DNA of 64,000 bases from positions 1 to 64,000 of the forward strand of contig NZ_JAHZSV010000012.1 of the NCBI RefSeq assembly GCF_019457905.1, written 5' to 3'. The translations under genes and the position numbers were made by a program. The stretch is from Flagellimonas abyssi. Lineage in GTDB: Bacteria > Bacteroidota > Bacteroidia > Flavobacteriales > Flavobacteriaceae. The notes beneath the pieces are model-generated. The model had not been told where the DNA came from and ran no database searches. It saw only the letters and a program-made list of their open reading frames with translations. This document shows positions 8,562 to 18,490 of the stretch, piece after piece (within the stretch, counting starts at the first letter, position 1; each line of letters opens with the position of its first letter).

Positions 8562-10322
8562 ATGAAGTTTTTAAGAAACCTGTTGGCCTCGATATTAGGG
8601 AGCTTGGTGGCATTTATGATCATTGTTGGGATGTTCTTCATATTTATGGCCCTTGTTGGGAGTATGGATGATAGTGTAGTGGTAAAAAAGAACAGTGTGC
8701 TGGAGCTCAGTTTTGTAGCTCCTGTTTTGGACTATACGGGTAAGGATGATAACGACCCTTTTGCAGCACTATGGGTGGAAGAACTCGGTTTGGACGAGAT
8801 TCTACATTCCATAGCGGTAGCCAAGAATGATGATAATATTGAAGGAATAAGCCTGACCACCGGGTTTTTGCAGGCAGGAATATCCCAGACCCGGGAAATA
8901 CGCAAGGCCCTTATCAATTTTAAATCGAGCGGAAAATTTGTAATGGCACACTCCGATGTGTATGCTCAACGCGATTATTACCTTGCCAGCGCAGCCGATG
9001 AGGTTTACATTAACCCCGTTGGTGTTCTTGACTTTAAGGGATTGGCTACCGAAGTGCTTTTTTACAAGGGACTTCAGGAGAAAACCGGCATCAAAATGGA
9101 GGTCATCCGTCATGGAAAGTACAAAAGTGCGGTAGAGCCTTTTCTTTCCGATACCATGAGCGATGAAAACCGTACCCAGATAAAGGAATTGATCACATCG
9201 ATTTGGAGTGTTATTGTGGATGATATTTCGGAATCAAGAAATATTACTCCCCAAAACCTAAATATTATTGCGGACACTCTTGGTGGAAGAACCCCCGAAT
9301 ATGCGGTTGCTTCAGGTTTGTTGGACGGAGCATTGCATTATGATCAATACGAAGACCTTCTCAAAGAAAAAATCGGAGTGGCCGAAGACGAAGAATTGAA
9401 CTATGTAGGCCTTATGGACTATATGCAAAAGGCTAAGCTTAAAAAAATCAATAAAGGTTCCGATGATATTGCTGTAATCTATGCACAGGGGGAAATCTTG
9501 ATTGGCGAAGGGGGAAAGAATTACATCGGGGAAAAATTGATAGTGGATGCGCTGCATAAGGCGATAGATAACAAAAATGTAAAAGCTATTGTACTTCGAG
9601 TGGACTCTCCGGGCGGAAGTGCACTGGTCTCGGATATTATTTGGAGAGAAATGCAATTGGCAAAAAAAGAAAAGCCATTAGTAGTTTCCTTTGGAAATGT
9701 AGCTGCATCAGGGGGTTATTATATCGGAGTGGGCGGTGATATGATTTTTGCAGAACCTACTACCATAACAGGTTCTATCGGAGTTTTTGGTACAATTCCC
9801 AACGTGCACGAACTTGCAGAGAGTATGGGGGTGAACGCAGAACAGGTCGGAACCAACAAAAACTCGGTGGACTATTCCTTTTTTGAGCCGATGACCGATA
9901 CTTTCCGCAATGTAATGCAAGAAAGCATCGAAGAAACTTACGATACATTTCTGGATCGCGTATCCAAAGGCCGTAACATGTCGGTTGAACGGGTCAATGA
10001 AATTGCCCAGGGCAGGGTCTGGAGCGGGGTCGATGCACATGCACTTGGTTTGGTGGATGAGCTCGGCAACTTGGAAGATGCTATAATAGCTGCAGCCGAT
10101 ATGGCGGGATTGGAAGAGTATGGTGTTAAAAAATACCCGCGTTACAAATCCGGTTTTGAACAATTTATGGAGGATTATGGCTCAGTAAAGACTAAAATTG
10201 GCGAATCCATCATTCAAGAGGAAATAGGCACTGAAGCTTACAAAATTTTAAAAGAGTTCAAGCAGTTCACCAAACAAGAAGGGGTCCAGGCAAAGATGCC
10301 TTTCAGTTTGAACATTAAATAA
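8562..10322 (+). CDS. sppA: Signal peptide peptidase SppA, 67-kDa type
   Basis: 586 residues with an N-terminal membrane anchor (residues 4-35) and two tandem S49 protease domains, the arrangement of E. coli SppA. The catalytic serine is S383 in NVAASGGYYIGV. The general-base lysine is expected in HGKYKSAVEPF (K186 or K188) in the first domain. The conserved VDSPGGSA and ITGSIGVFG blocks are present. The enzyme degrades leftover signal peptides in the membrane, facing the periplasm. It is followed after 20 bp by a transporter gene on the same strand, probably cotranscribed. Confidence 0.95.
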   Translation: MKFLRNLLASILGSLVAFMIIVGMFFIFMALVGSMDDSVVVKKNSVLELSFVAPVLDYTGKDDNDPFAALWVEELGLDEILHSIAVAKNDDNIEGISLTTGFLQAGISQTREIRKALINFKSSGKFVMAHSDVYAQRDYYLASAADEVYINPVGVLDFKGLATEVLFYKGLQEKTGIKMEVIRHGKYKSAVEPFLSDTMSDENRTQIKELITSIWSVIVDDISESRNITPQNLNIIADTLGGRTPEYAVASGLLDGALHYDQYEDLLKEKIGVAEDEELNYVGLMDYMQKAKLKKINKGSDDIAVIYAQGEILIGEGGKNYIGEKLIVDALHKAIDNKNVKAIVLRVDSPGGSALVSDIIWREMQLAKKEKPLVVSFGNVAASGGYYIGVGGDMIFAEPTTITGSIGVFGTIPNVHELAESMGVNAEQVGTNKNSVDYSFFEPMTDTFRNVMQESIEETYDTFLDRVSKGRNMSVERVNEIAQGRVWSGVDAHALGLVDELGNLEDAIIAAADMAGLEEYGVKKYPRYKSGFEQFMEDYGSVKTKIGESIIQEEIGTEAYKILKEFKQFTKQEGVQAKMPFSLNIK

Positions 10323-10342
10323 TCAGCCGTGTTGATCCATAT

Positions 10343-11050
10343 ATGACGCAAAAGGACAAAAAGCAAGCATTTTCCATATATCTGTACCTTGGGGCGTTGT
10401 TCATTACCTCATTGGTGGTATCCAACCTTATATTCCAAAAGTTTTTCTCTTGGAGTCCTTTTGGCGATGTTACGGTATTTGGAGCGCCACTTTTTGAACT
10501 TTCGGTTGGAATACTCCCTTATCCCATCACTTTTTTGATTACCGATCTGGTCTCTGAGATTTATGGGCAGAGGAAGGCAAACCAAATAGTTACCGCAGGT
10601 ATTTTTGCTTCGTTTTTTTCGATGGGCATTATTTTGTTGGCCAACTATTCCAATGCCATCCCTAGTTCTCCTGTGGATGACGCAACCTTTACCACCGTAT
10701 TCGGATTGTCGCCATTGGGCGTATTGGCATCCATGCTGGCCTACTTGGGCGCGCAGTACATCGATATCACCATCTATCATTTTTGGAAAAGAGTGACCAA
10801 TGGTAGAATGCTCTGGCTCAGGAACAATTTTTCCACATTTTCCTCTCAATTCATAGATACCTTTACCGTGGTCGGGCTCTTGTGCATTTTTGGGGTCTTG
10901 CCATGGGATAAATTTTATGGATTGCTGATCAGTGGCGTGATTTTTAAAATAATGATTGCCCTCCTCGACACCCCTTTGCTCTATTTTTTCGTATATCTAA
11001 TGCGAAAAAGATTTAACTTAAAAATAGGAGAGGAAATTTCTTTGGATTGA
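10343..11050 (+). CDS. Queuosine precursor transporter (VUT/YhhQ family)
   Basis: A 235-residue membrane protein with about six spans. It shows family features: the FPITFLITDLVSEIYG-like segment (here PYPITFLITDLVSEIYGQRKA near residue 60), WLRNNFSTFSSQFIDTFTVV near 155 and the LLDTPLLYF segment near 205. YhhQ-type proteins import 7-deazaguanine precursors (preQ0/preQ1) used for queuosine in tRNA. It starts 20 bp after sppA and ends 35 bp before the asmA-like gene. Confidence 0.9.
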   Translation: MTQKDKKQAFSIYLYLGALFITSLVVSNLIFQKFFSWSPFGDVTVFGAPLFELSVGILPYPITFLITDLVSEIYGQRKANQIVTAGIFASFFSMGIILLANYSNAIPSSPVDDATFTTVFGLSPLGVLASMLAYLGAQYIDITIYHFWKRVTNGRMLWLRNNFSTFSSQFIDTFTVVGLLCIFGVLPWDKFYGLLISGVIFKIMIALLDTPLLYFFVYLMRKRFNLKIGEEISLD

Positions 11051-11085
11051 TGCTTCTCCTTTAATTTGTTGTAAAACACCGAAGT

Positions 11086-13791
11086 ATGAAGAAAAAAGTC
11101 CTAAAAATTACTGGAATAACCCTACTTATCCTACTCGCGATTATTATTGCGGTCCCATTATTTCTTCAAGGTAAAATTGAAGAAATCATCAAAACAAAAG
11201 TCAACAACAGCATCAATGCTACGTTGGATTTTGAAGATGCCGATTTGAGCCTTCTCAAAAGTTTTCCATATGCAAATGTTGGACTTACCAATCTGTCGTT
11301 GGTGAACAAAGCCCCTTTTGAAGGCGACACGCTGTTTGCGTCTTCCGAAATTGAGCTATCCATGTCCATCAAGGAACTGTTCAAGTCTGCCGATGAGCCG
11401 ATCGTGATCAATACCTTAAATATTGATGGTGCCAAATTGCACATCAAAGCGGACGAGGAAGGCAATGCCAACTATGATATAGCCAAGGAGTCCAACGAAC
11501 CCGCTTCCACATCATCGGAAGAATCGAGCAGCAACTTTACGTTGAATATGGATTCCTATGCCATTACCAATTCAAATATTACCTACGAGGATTTGGCTAG
11601 CGGCATGAAATTGGACATTTCCGAGATGAACCACTCTGGTACCGGCGATCTTTCCCTGGAAAAATCTGAGTTAAAGACTTTGACGGATGCCCTGGTATCC
11701 TTTGAAATGGACAGCACGCAATACTTGAACAGGAACAAGATCAATTTGGATGCCTTGATCGGAATCGACCTTACGGAAAACAAATACACCTTTTTGGAGA
11801 ACAAGGCGCTCGTGAACCAATTGCCCTTGGTGTTCGATGGTTTTGTGAAGGTAAACGAAGACAATCAAGAAGTGGATATTACCTTTAAAACCCCATCTTC
11901 GGATTTTAAGAACTTTTTGGCGGTGATTCCCGAGGCCTATGCGGCCAATATCGAAAATGTACAGACCACTGGAAACTTTGAAGTGAACGGGGAGTTTAAG
12001 GGAATAGTGGACGAGGAGCACATTCCAACCTTCAAAATTGCCATCAACTCGGAAAACGCTTCCTTCAAATATCCCGATTTGCCCAAATCGGTGCGCAATG
12101 TGTATATCGATACCGAAATCAACAACGAAACCGGTATCACGGAAGACACTTATGTGAACATCAACAGGCTATCTTTTCTTATTGACGAGGATAAATTTAA
12201 CCTGAACGCCAAAATACGGGAGCTTATGGGCAATACCAAAGTAAATGCCCATATGGACGGGAGGATAAATTTGGCCAACATTTCCCAAGCTTATCCCATG
12301 CCGGAAAATTACAATCTCAAAGGTATCCTGAATGCTGATGTGACCACGGCCTTTGACATGGCTTCCTTGGAGAAAAAACAATATCAGAATACCAAGACCA
12401 ATGGAAAGGCATCGGTGTCAGGGTTTGAATATGCCTCGGAAGAGCTCAAAAATCCCGTTGTGATCAATACCGCAGCGGTGACCTTCAACCCAAATACGGT
12501 GACCTTGGATGCGTTCCAAGGAAAAACGGGAAGTACCGATTTTGATGCAAAGGGAACCTTGACCAATTTGTTGGGATTCATGTTCAATGATGAGAACATC
12601 GAAGGCAATTTTACCCTCAGTTCCGACCAACTTGCCTTGAACGATTTTATGGTCGAGGAAACCGAAGAATCTGAAAATAAGGAATCAAATGAAGAAACTG
12701 GCTCTACCACTTCGGGTGAGGAGCGCATCAAAATACCTTCGTTCTTGGATTGTACCATTGATGCTTCGGCCAATACAGTCGTCTATGATAACCTCAATCT
12801 TAAAAACGTTAAGGGAACATTGGTGATCAGGGATGAAACCGCTACCGTGAAGAACCTTACATCCAATTTGTTCGGAGGAACATTGGGCTTGAACGGTTCG
12901 GTATCCACCAAGCAAGAAGCTTCCACTTTTGATATAAATCTTGGAATGAACAATTTCAATATTGGGGAATCGTTTGCGGGGCTGGAACTTTTCAAGGTAT
13001 TGACACCACTTGCAACCGCTATTCAAGGAAAGCTCAATTCCGATATTAAAATATCGGGCAACCTAAAAGACGATTTTACGCCGAACTTGGCCACGATTTC
13101 GGGTAACCTTTTGGCAGAACTTCTAAATCCAACGGTAAATACAGAAAAGGCTCCCTTGGTTTCTGCATTGGATAGCAAACTCAGTTTTTTAAATACCAAG
13201 GAAATCAATTTGGATGGATTAAAAACGGCGTTGACGTTTGAAAATGGTACGGTAAAAGTGAAGCCTTTTACCTTAAATTATAAGGATATTGCCATCAATG
13301 TGGATGGAAGCCACTCTTTTGATAAACAACTGAATTATTCGGCAACCCTGAATGTTCCTGCCAAATATTTGGGCACAGAGGTCACTAAGCTGATCTCACA
13401 ATTGAACGATGATAGTGTAGGGGAGGTTACGATTCCGGTGACAGCGAATATTGGCGGAAACTTTACAAATCCTTCGGTAAGCACAGACCTTACTTTGGGA
13501 GTAAAGACATTGACCTCGAAATTGGTGGAGATGCAAAAGCAAAAGCTGGTGAACCAAGGCAAGGACAAGGTCAAGGATTTGTTGTCCGATGCATTTAAAA
13601 AAGATGGGGCAGATACTACAACTACCAAATCTGATGGAGTGAAGGAAGCCATTGGTAATATATTGGGCACAAAAAAGGATACAGCTACAACCGATAGTGT
13701 GAAACCCAAAAAAGAGGATGAGGTGAAAGAAGCGGCCAAATCCATTTTGGGAGGACTGCTCAAGAAGAAGAAAAAAGATACTGTGAATTAA
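11086..13791 (+). CDS. AsmA-like family protein
   Basis: 901 residues beginning with a single membrane anchor (KVLKITGITLLILLAIIIAVPLFL). A long, mostly beta-strand body follows, with the AsmA N-terminal pattern (VNNSINATLDFEDADLSLLKSFPYANVGL) and an AsmA C-terminal region near residues 570-830. The last 80 residues are rich in K, D and T and look disordered. AsmA/TamB/YhdP relatives are periplasmic bridge-like proteins implicated in moving phospholipids to the outer membrane; that role is inferred here by family. It is convergent with the DUF6090 gene over a shared terminator. Confidence 0.88.
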   Translation: MKKKVLKITGITLLILLAIIIAVPLFLQGKIEEIIKTKVNNSINATLDFEDADLSLLKSFPYANVGLTNLSLVNKAPFEGDTLFASSEIELSMSIKELFKSADEPIVINTLNIDGAKLHIKADEEGNANYDIAKESNEPASTSSEESSSNFTLNMDSYAITNSNITYEDLASGMKLDISEMNHSGTGDLSLEKSELKTLTDALVSFEMDSTQYLNRNKINLDALIGIDLTENKYTFLENKALVNQLPLVFDGFVKVNEDNQEVDITFKTPSSDFKNFLAVIPEAYAANIENVQTTGNFEVNGEFKGIVDEEHIPTFKIAINSENASFKYPDLPKSVRNVYIDTEINNETGITEDTYVNINRLSFLIDEDKFNLNAKIRELMGNTKVNAHMDGRINLANISQAYPMPENYNLKGILNADVTTAFDMASLEKKQYQNTKTNGKASVSGFEYASEELKNPVVINTAAVTFNPNTVTLDAFQGKTGSTDFDAKGTLTNLLGFMFNDENIEGNFTLSSDQLALNDFMVEETEESENKESNEETGSTTSGEERIKIPSFLDCTIDASANTVVYDNLNLKNVKGTLVIRDETATVKNLTSNLFGGTLGLNGSVSTKQEASTFDINLGMNNFNIGESFAGLELFKVLTPLATAIQGKLNSDIKISGNLKDDFTPNLATISGNLLAELLNPTVNTEKAPLVSALDSKLSFLNTKEINLDGLKTALTFENGTVKVKPFTLNYKDIAINVDGSHSFDKQLNYSATLNVPAKYLGTEVTKLISQLNDDSVGEVTIPVTANIGGNFTNPSVSTDLTLGVKTLTSKLVEMQKQKLVNQGKDKVKDLLSDAFKKDGADTTTTKSDGVKEAIGNILGTKKDTATTDSVKPKKEDEVKEAAKSILGGLLKKKKKDTVN

Positions 13792-13795
13792 AAAA

Positions 13796-13816
13796 AAAGG
13801 CGGTTTCACCGCCTTT
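13796..13816. terminator. Bidirectional terminator between asmA-like and DUF6090 genes
   Basis: AAAGGCGG (13796-13803) pairs with CCGCCTTT (13809-13816) around a 5-nt loop, with A runs on the left and T-rich sequence on the right, so it can serve both convergent genes. Confidence 0.85.
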
Positions 13817-13818
13817 CT

Positions 13819-14580
13819 TTATGGTTCAATTTCTGCTTCCAGCAGTTTTAAGATGTTGTCCAAACCTTCCATTAAAACAATATAATGATCCGTTGTGGAC
13901 TGGCTCGTAATGATAAAGAGCAAAATATTGTTCTCAAAATCCACAGATTTTAAGGCCGATAAATTGCTGATGGGCTCCTTTTGTTTTTGGATGCCCAATT
14001 GTGCGGACATTCCTGTATTTTCCAATATGGTCCTAATGCTGTGGCCCTCGGTTCTGAACCATTCCACAATATTGGTCCTTTGTTCGCCAAGAAATTTTTC
14101 TTGGTTGGCAATGTCATCAATGGTGGCGACCCAATTGGTAAGCCGTATGCGCAACGTGTCGTTTGTAATGTCCTTAAGGCTGCCCGAGTTGATCATTTCG
14201 AACAAGAGCGAATTGTTGGGATTGAAGAAAATATCGGAAGCAAAGGCATCGATGAACAATTTGGACAACTGTTTTTCCGGTGGATTTTCTTCCTGGTCCA
14301 TTAAGTGTACAATGTCCTTGGCAGCTTCATAGCTTGCCCGGTTCACCCTCATCAGTTCCTGTAATTTTATTTTACTCGTCTGGAATTCATCCTTCAACCC
14401 CATCAGATAAATCTGCTCTTTCTCTTTTTTTATGCTGAGTTCGTTGGCATTGTCAATGGCAAGTGCAATCAGAATGCCGATAACGACCAATACAATCTCA
14501 CCAACGGCATAGAGAAGGTAATTGCTGATTTTTTTCTCCGCTATGAACTGCTTTCGAATATTTCTAAAAAACTTTAGCAT
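13819..14580 (-). CDS. DUF6090 family membrane protein
   Basis: The 253-residue protein starts with the hallmark of this Bacteroidota family: MLKFFRNIRKQFIAEKK, then YLLYAVGEIVLVVIGILIALAIDN as one membrane span. A soluble alpha-helical part of about 200 residues follows. No catalytic motif is visible and the function is unknown. Its start codon is 1 bp from the stop of the permease gene on the same strand, which is transcribed first, so the two are probably translationally coupled. Confidence 0.82.
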   Translation of the reverse strand: MLKFFRNIRKQFIAEKKISNYLLYAVGEIVLVVIGILIALAIDNANELSIKKEKEQIYLMGLKDEFQTSKIKLQELMRVNRASYEAAKDIVHLMDQEENPPEKQLSKLFIDAFASDIFFNPNNSLLFEMINSGSLKDITNDTLRIRLTNWVATIDDIANQEKFLGEQRTNIVEWFRTEGHSIRTILENTGMSAQLGIQKQKEPISNLSALKSVDFENNILLFIITSQSTTDHYIVLMEGLDNILKLLEAEIEP

Positions 14581-14581
14581 G

Positions 14582-15865
14582 TCAGGAGCTTTTTCTTTTT
14601 TTCGTCCATTTGTAGATGGCTTCTATCAAAAAACAAAAGGCAATAATAGATACTGCCGTAATGACGCCGATTTTGTTACTGGAATATTGTTGTTGGAGTA
14701 GCACGACCACAGCAATGGCACATAAAATACAACCGATGAGGGGTATTGCCTTTTTGCCTTTGGTATCGGCGGATAACTTAAAGCCCACATAATTTACAAT
14801 TGTAAAAATGAGCAAGAAACCCACGCTCCCTGCTGTTGATATGCTCTCCAGTTTTAGCGTATTGGTTAGGGTCAATGTTAAAATTGCGGTTATAAGGAGA
14901 CCGACGGGTTGGTTCCATAATTGATAGGTGAATTGATGCGGGAGCTCATCATCCTCCGCAATTTCATAACTTACCCTACTGCCCCCATAAAGTGAGGCAT
15001 TGATGGCCGAAAAAGTTGAAATAAGGGCCGCGATGGTGATTATGGTGAAACCGATTTGGCCCAACATAGGCTTGGCGGCCTCGGCCAGAACATAGTCCTC
15101 CGCAGTTTTGATTTTATCAAAGGGAAGAGATCCTACGGTGACCACGGCAATGACGATATATAGCAAGACCACAAAAATGATGGATATGTAATAAGCCCTG
15201 GCAATGTTTTTCTCTGGATTTTTAATATCGGGAGCTGAGTTGGCTATGAGCTCAAAACCTTCATAGGCTACGAAAATTACCATTCCACCGGTTAAAATCT
15301 GCAACGGGGCTTCCCATTTCTCCGGGGACAATTGCTCCAGGTTGGGATTGCCCACCAAACCGTAAGCTCCAATTCCAATAAACCCCAATAGGATCACGAG
15401 TTTTATGATCACGGCATAGGATTCAATCTTCCCAACGACCTTTATACTGTAATAGTTGATGATGGAGGCCAATATAATGATGCCGCTCGCATAAATATGG
15501 AAATTCATTTCACCGCCCGTAAAAGCAAACAGGTTTGGGGCGTAGGAACCAAAGGCCGAAGCGTACAGAGAGAGCATAATGATGTAACTTACCCAGAGCA
15601 GGTTATTGATTCCCCCGCTGAATATGGTTTCACCAAAACACTGGTTGATGAATTTTACGGTACCGCCCCTATCCGCAAATTTATTTGAAAGTTTTACATA
15701 GCTGTACGAGGTGATGAGGGCCAACATACCGGCAAAAAGGAAGGCTAAGGGCGTTCCTCCCCTTGAAAGTGAAACGGCCAGTCCCAAAACGGCAAAAATA
15801 CCTCCTCCTACCATACCGCCAACACCGATGGAGATGGCGTCCCTAAGTCCTATTTTATCGCTCAT
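14582..15865 (-). CDS. APC family amino acid permease
   Basis: 427 residues with about 12 membrane spans and the APC substrate-site start GVGGMVGGGIFAVLGLAV in the first helix. The helix 6 region (ILTGGMVIFVAYEGFELIANSAPDIKNPEKNIARA) is typical of amino acid/polyamine transporters. The substrate cannot be assigned. It is the first gene of a two-gene unit with DUF6090. Confidence 0.88.
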   Translation of the reverse strand: MSDKIGLRDAISIGVGGMVGGGIFAVLGLAVSLSRGGTPLAFLFAGMLALITSYSYVKLSNKFADRGGTVKFINQCFGETIFSGGINNLLWVSYIIMLSLYASAFGSYAPNLFAFTGGEMNFHIYASGIIILASIINYYSIKVVGKIESYAVIIKLVILLGFIGIGAYGLVGNPNLEQLSPEKWEAPLQILTGGMVIFVAYEGFELIANSAPDIKNPEKNIARAYYISIIFVVLLYIVIAVVTVGSLPFDKIKTAEDYVLAEAAKPMLGQIGFTIITIAALISTFSAINASLYGGSRVSYEIAEDDELPHQFTYQLWNQPVGLLITAILTLTLTNTLKLESISTAGSVGFLLIFTIVNYVGFKLSADTKGKKAIPLIGCILCAIAVVVLLQQQYSSNKIGVITAVSIIAFCFLIEAIYKWTKKRKSS

Positions 15866-15910
15866 TTTGAATTTGGTTCAGGAAAAGGACGGTAGTCCTT
15901 ACTTTTGGTT

Positions 15911-16705
15911 TTATTTGAAATCAATGCCTACAAAGTAACCTTCACTTCCCCGCACATTGAAAACGGTGTTGTCTTCAAAAATAAGGTATTGTCCTTTTAT
16001 TCCTTTTAAGACCCCTTTATAGCTTGGTGTTTTGTCCAGATTAAGGCTATTCACCTTGTCCGGATATTGTAGGACGGGGAATTCCAAGTGGGTCTCTTCC
16101 CTATCATTCAAAAAATAATCGATGGCTTCATCGGGAATGCTTGCTTTTAGTTTGTTGCGCCATTCCACCAAGTCTACGTCCTCAATATCATTTTGGAGCA
16201 TTTTCCTCCAACTGGTTTTATCGCTGACAAAATCTTTTAATGCCACTTCCGTAATACCTGCCAAATATCGGTTGGGCACCTCCACAATCTCTATGGCCTC
16301 ATGTGCCCCTTGATCTATCCAACGGGTAGGAACCTGCGATTTTCTGGTAACACCGACTTTAATACTGCTCGAGTTGGCCAAATACACAATGTGGGGTTGT
16401 AACTGCATCTTTTTCTCATAATCAAGGTCTCGGTCCTCCTTGTCCAAATGCGCCGTGCTCAGTTCAGGTTTCATGATCCAATCTCCTGCCAGAGGAGTCT
16501 CATAAAAGCAAGACTTACAGAATCCCTGTCGATAGATGGGCCTGTCCTCCCCACAGTTCAAACATTGAAATTTGATGAAATCAATCTGAAGTTCCCTGTT
16601 CAGCCCTTGGTTCATGTTGATAAAATCGTTCTCGAAAACCAAAAAATACTGGATTGGGTTCCCTATTTCTGTTCGCATCTTTCTTAGGACTCCTTCGTAT
16701 AACAT
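15911..16705 (-). CDS. DUF2797 domain-containing protein
   Basis: 264 residues. Near residue 48 there is a four-cysteine knuckle (CLNCGED then CKSCF about 16 residues later) likely to bind zinc. The block VYLANSSSIKVGVTRKSQVPTRWIDQGA near 110 resembles the GIY-YIG-like core recognised in DUF2797 proteins. Function unknown, nucleic acid related by inference. It stands alone, divergent from GH3. Confidence 0.8.
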   Translation of the reverse strand: MLYEGVLRKMRTEIGNPIQYFLVFENDFINMNQGLNRELQIDFIKFQCLNCGEDRPIYRQGFCKSCFYETPLAGDWIMKPELSTAHLDKEDRDLDYEKKMQLQPHIVYLANSSSIKVGVTRKSQVPTRWIDQGAHEAIEIVEVPNRYLAGITEVALKDFVSDKTSWRKMLQNDIEDVDLVEWRNKLKASIPDEAIDYFLNDREETHLEFPVLQYPDKVNSLNLDKTPSYKGVLKGIKGQYLIFEDNTVFNVRGSEGYFVGIDFK

Positions 16706-16803
16706 ATTAAAATGAATGTGTTTGTCTTATTTGAAAATGAGTGTTAGAAAAGCTATTTTAGCAGTTGTACTAACCTTAACTTTATTGGTTAAATATACCT
16801 AAA

Positions 16804-18318
16804 ATGCCAATACCTTTATTCAATTCCATTGCTTCTTGGTTGTTGAGAAAGCGCTATCACCAAATAGAGCTTTTTTTAAAGTATCCTTTGGATGTTCAAG
16901 ATGAGGTACTGCGGCAACTGGTGGATTTTTCCCAAGATACCATGATCGGTAAACAATACGGGTTCCAAGACCTTCCAAAGTATGATGAATTTAGGAACAG
17001 GGTGCCCATTGTTACCTATGAGGATGTTGCCCCGTTGATAGAGCGTACGCGTAGGGGGGAACAGAATTTATTTTGGCCAACATCCATAAAATGGTTTGCC
17101 AAGAGCAGTGGTACCACCAATGCGAAGAGCAAGTTTATCCCGGTAAGTACGGAGGCTTTGGAAGATTGTCATTATAAATCGAGCAAGGATTTATTGTGCC
17201 TATACTTGAACAACAACGAAAACTCACAATTGTTTACGGGAAAAAGTTTGAGGTTGGGCGGAAGCAAGGAACTCTATGAGGACAATGGGACATTTTTCGG
17301 GGACCTATCTGCAATATTGATTGATAACATGCCCCTTTGGGCCGAATATAGCAGTACCCCCAGCAACAAGGTGTCGTTAATGACCGAATGGGAATCCAAG
17401 TTAGAGGCCATTATTGAAGAAAGCATACGGGAGAACGTGACCAGTTTAGCGGGCGTTCCTTCTTGGATGTTGGTTTTATTGAATCAAGTGTTGGAGAAGA
17501 CCGGGAAAAACCATTTGTTCGAAATCTGGGAGAATCTGGAAGTTTATTTTCACGGGGGAGTGAGTTTTACACCCTATAAAAATCAATATAAAAAATTATT
17601 GCCCCGGAAAAAGTTCAACTTTTATGAAACCTACAATGCTTCGGAAGGTTTCTTTGGTATTCAAGATCAAAATAATTCTGATGAGCTGTTGCTAATGTTG
17701 GACTATGGTATTTTCTATGAATTTATCCCCATTAGTGTCGATGGAGAAGGGGAGCAGGCCATTCCGTTGTGGGATGTGCAGTTGGGCGTCAACTATGCCA
17801 TGGTCATCACGACCAATGCTGGATTGTGGCGCTATAAAATTGGAGATACCATTAGGTTTACCTCCAAAAATCCGTATCGAATTAAAATCACGGGACGTAC
17901 CAAGCATCACATCAACGTTTTTGGTGAAGAATTGATCATTGAAAACGCGGAAGAGGCCTTAAAACAGGTCTGCCTTAAAACAGAAGCGGAAATTATGGAC
18001 TATACGGCCGCGCCTATTTTTATGACGGATAAGGAAAAAGGTGCCCACGAATGGATCATTGAGTTTAGAAGGCCACCTGCAGATATTGCCTATTTTACCG
18101 AAATGTTGGACAATGCCCTGAAATCCTTGAACTCCGACTACGAAGCCAAACGCTATAACAACATTACACTAAAGATGCCCAAGGTGCACGTAGCCAGGGA
18201 AAACCTATTCCATAATTGGCTTAAATCCCAGAACAAATTGGGAGGGCAGCATAAGATTCCGAGACTTTCCAATGACCGTAACTGCATCGAAGAGTTACTG
18301 CATATGAATGTCCAATAA
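16804..18318 (+). CDS. GH3 family acyl-acid adenylating enzyme
   Basis: 504 residues with the GH3/acyl-adenylate-enzyme P-loop-like motif FAKSSGTTNAKSKFIPVS near residue 98, the FYETYNASEGFFGIQ block near 278 and the hinge region GLWRYKIGDTIRF near 340. Plant GH3 enzymes join amino acids to auxin or jasmonate; bacterial members are common in Bacteroidota but largely uncharacterised, so the acyl substrate is unknown. It is monocistronic. Confidence 0.88.
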   Translation: MPIPLFNSIASWLLRKRYHQIELFLKYPLDVQDEVLRQLVDFSQDTMIGKQYGFQDLPKYDEFRNRVPIVTYEDVAPLIERTRRGEQNLFWPTSIKWFAKSSGTTNAKSKFIPVSTEALEDCHYKSSKDLLCLYLNNNENSQLFTGKSLRLGGSKELYEDNGTFFGDLSAILIDNMPLWAEYSSTPSNKVSLMTEWESKLEAIIEESIRENVTSLAGVPSWMLVLLNQVLEKTGKNHLFEIWENLEVYFHGGVSFTPYKNQYKKLLPRKKFNFYETYNASEGFFGIQDQNNSDELLLMLDYGIFYEFIPISVDGEGEQAIPLWDVQLGVNYAMVITTNAGLWRYKIGDTIRFTSKNPYRIKITGRTKHHINVFGEELIIENAEEALKQVCLKTEAEIMDYTAAPIFMTDKEKGAHEWIIEFRRPPADIAYFTEMLDNALKSLNSDYEAKRYNNITLKMPKVHVARENLFHNWLKSQNKLGGQHKIPRLSNDRNCIEELLHMNVQ

Positions 18319-18356
18319 CTTTTCTTGTATAATAAGATTGAACTTTATAATAGAGT

Positions 18357-18374
18357 TACGAAAACGTTTTCGTA
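18357..18374. promoter_or_regulatory. LacI-type operator palindrome
   Basis: TACGAAAACGTTTTCGTA is an 18-bp perfect palindrome with the central CG pair typical of LacI/GalR operators. It overlaps the first two bases of a -7 element (TAGATTTG, 18373-18380), a position suited to repression of the gene at 18491. Confidence 0.65.
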
Positions 18375-18380
18375 GATTTG
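18373..18380 (+). promoter_or_regulatory. Candidate -7 element (TAGATTTG) for the gene at 18491
   Basis: TAGATTTG fits TANNTTTG and overlaps the right end of the LacI-type palindrome. It leaves an untranslated leader of about 105 nt. No clear -33 TTG is placed correctly, because that region is covered by or next to the operator. Confidence 0.5.
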
Positions 18381-18490
18381 GCCCATTCGTCGTGGAAAGG
18401 TTTCTTTTGAACAAATAAAAGAGGATTTGCGACGTTTATTAATGAAATTCCCCTCATCAAATCTTTTATCAAACACAAAACCATTAAATC

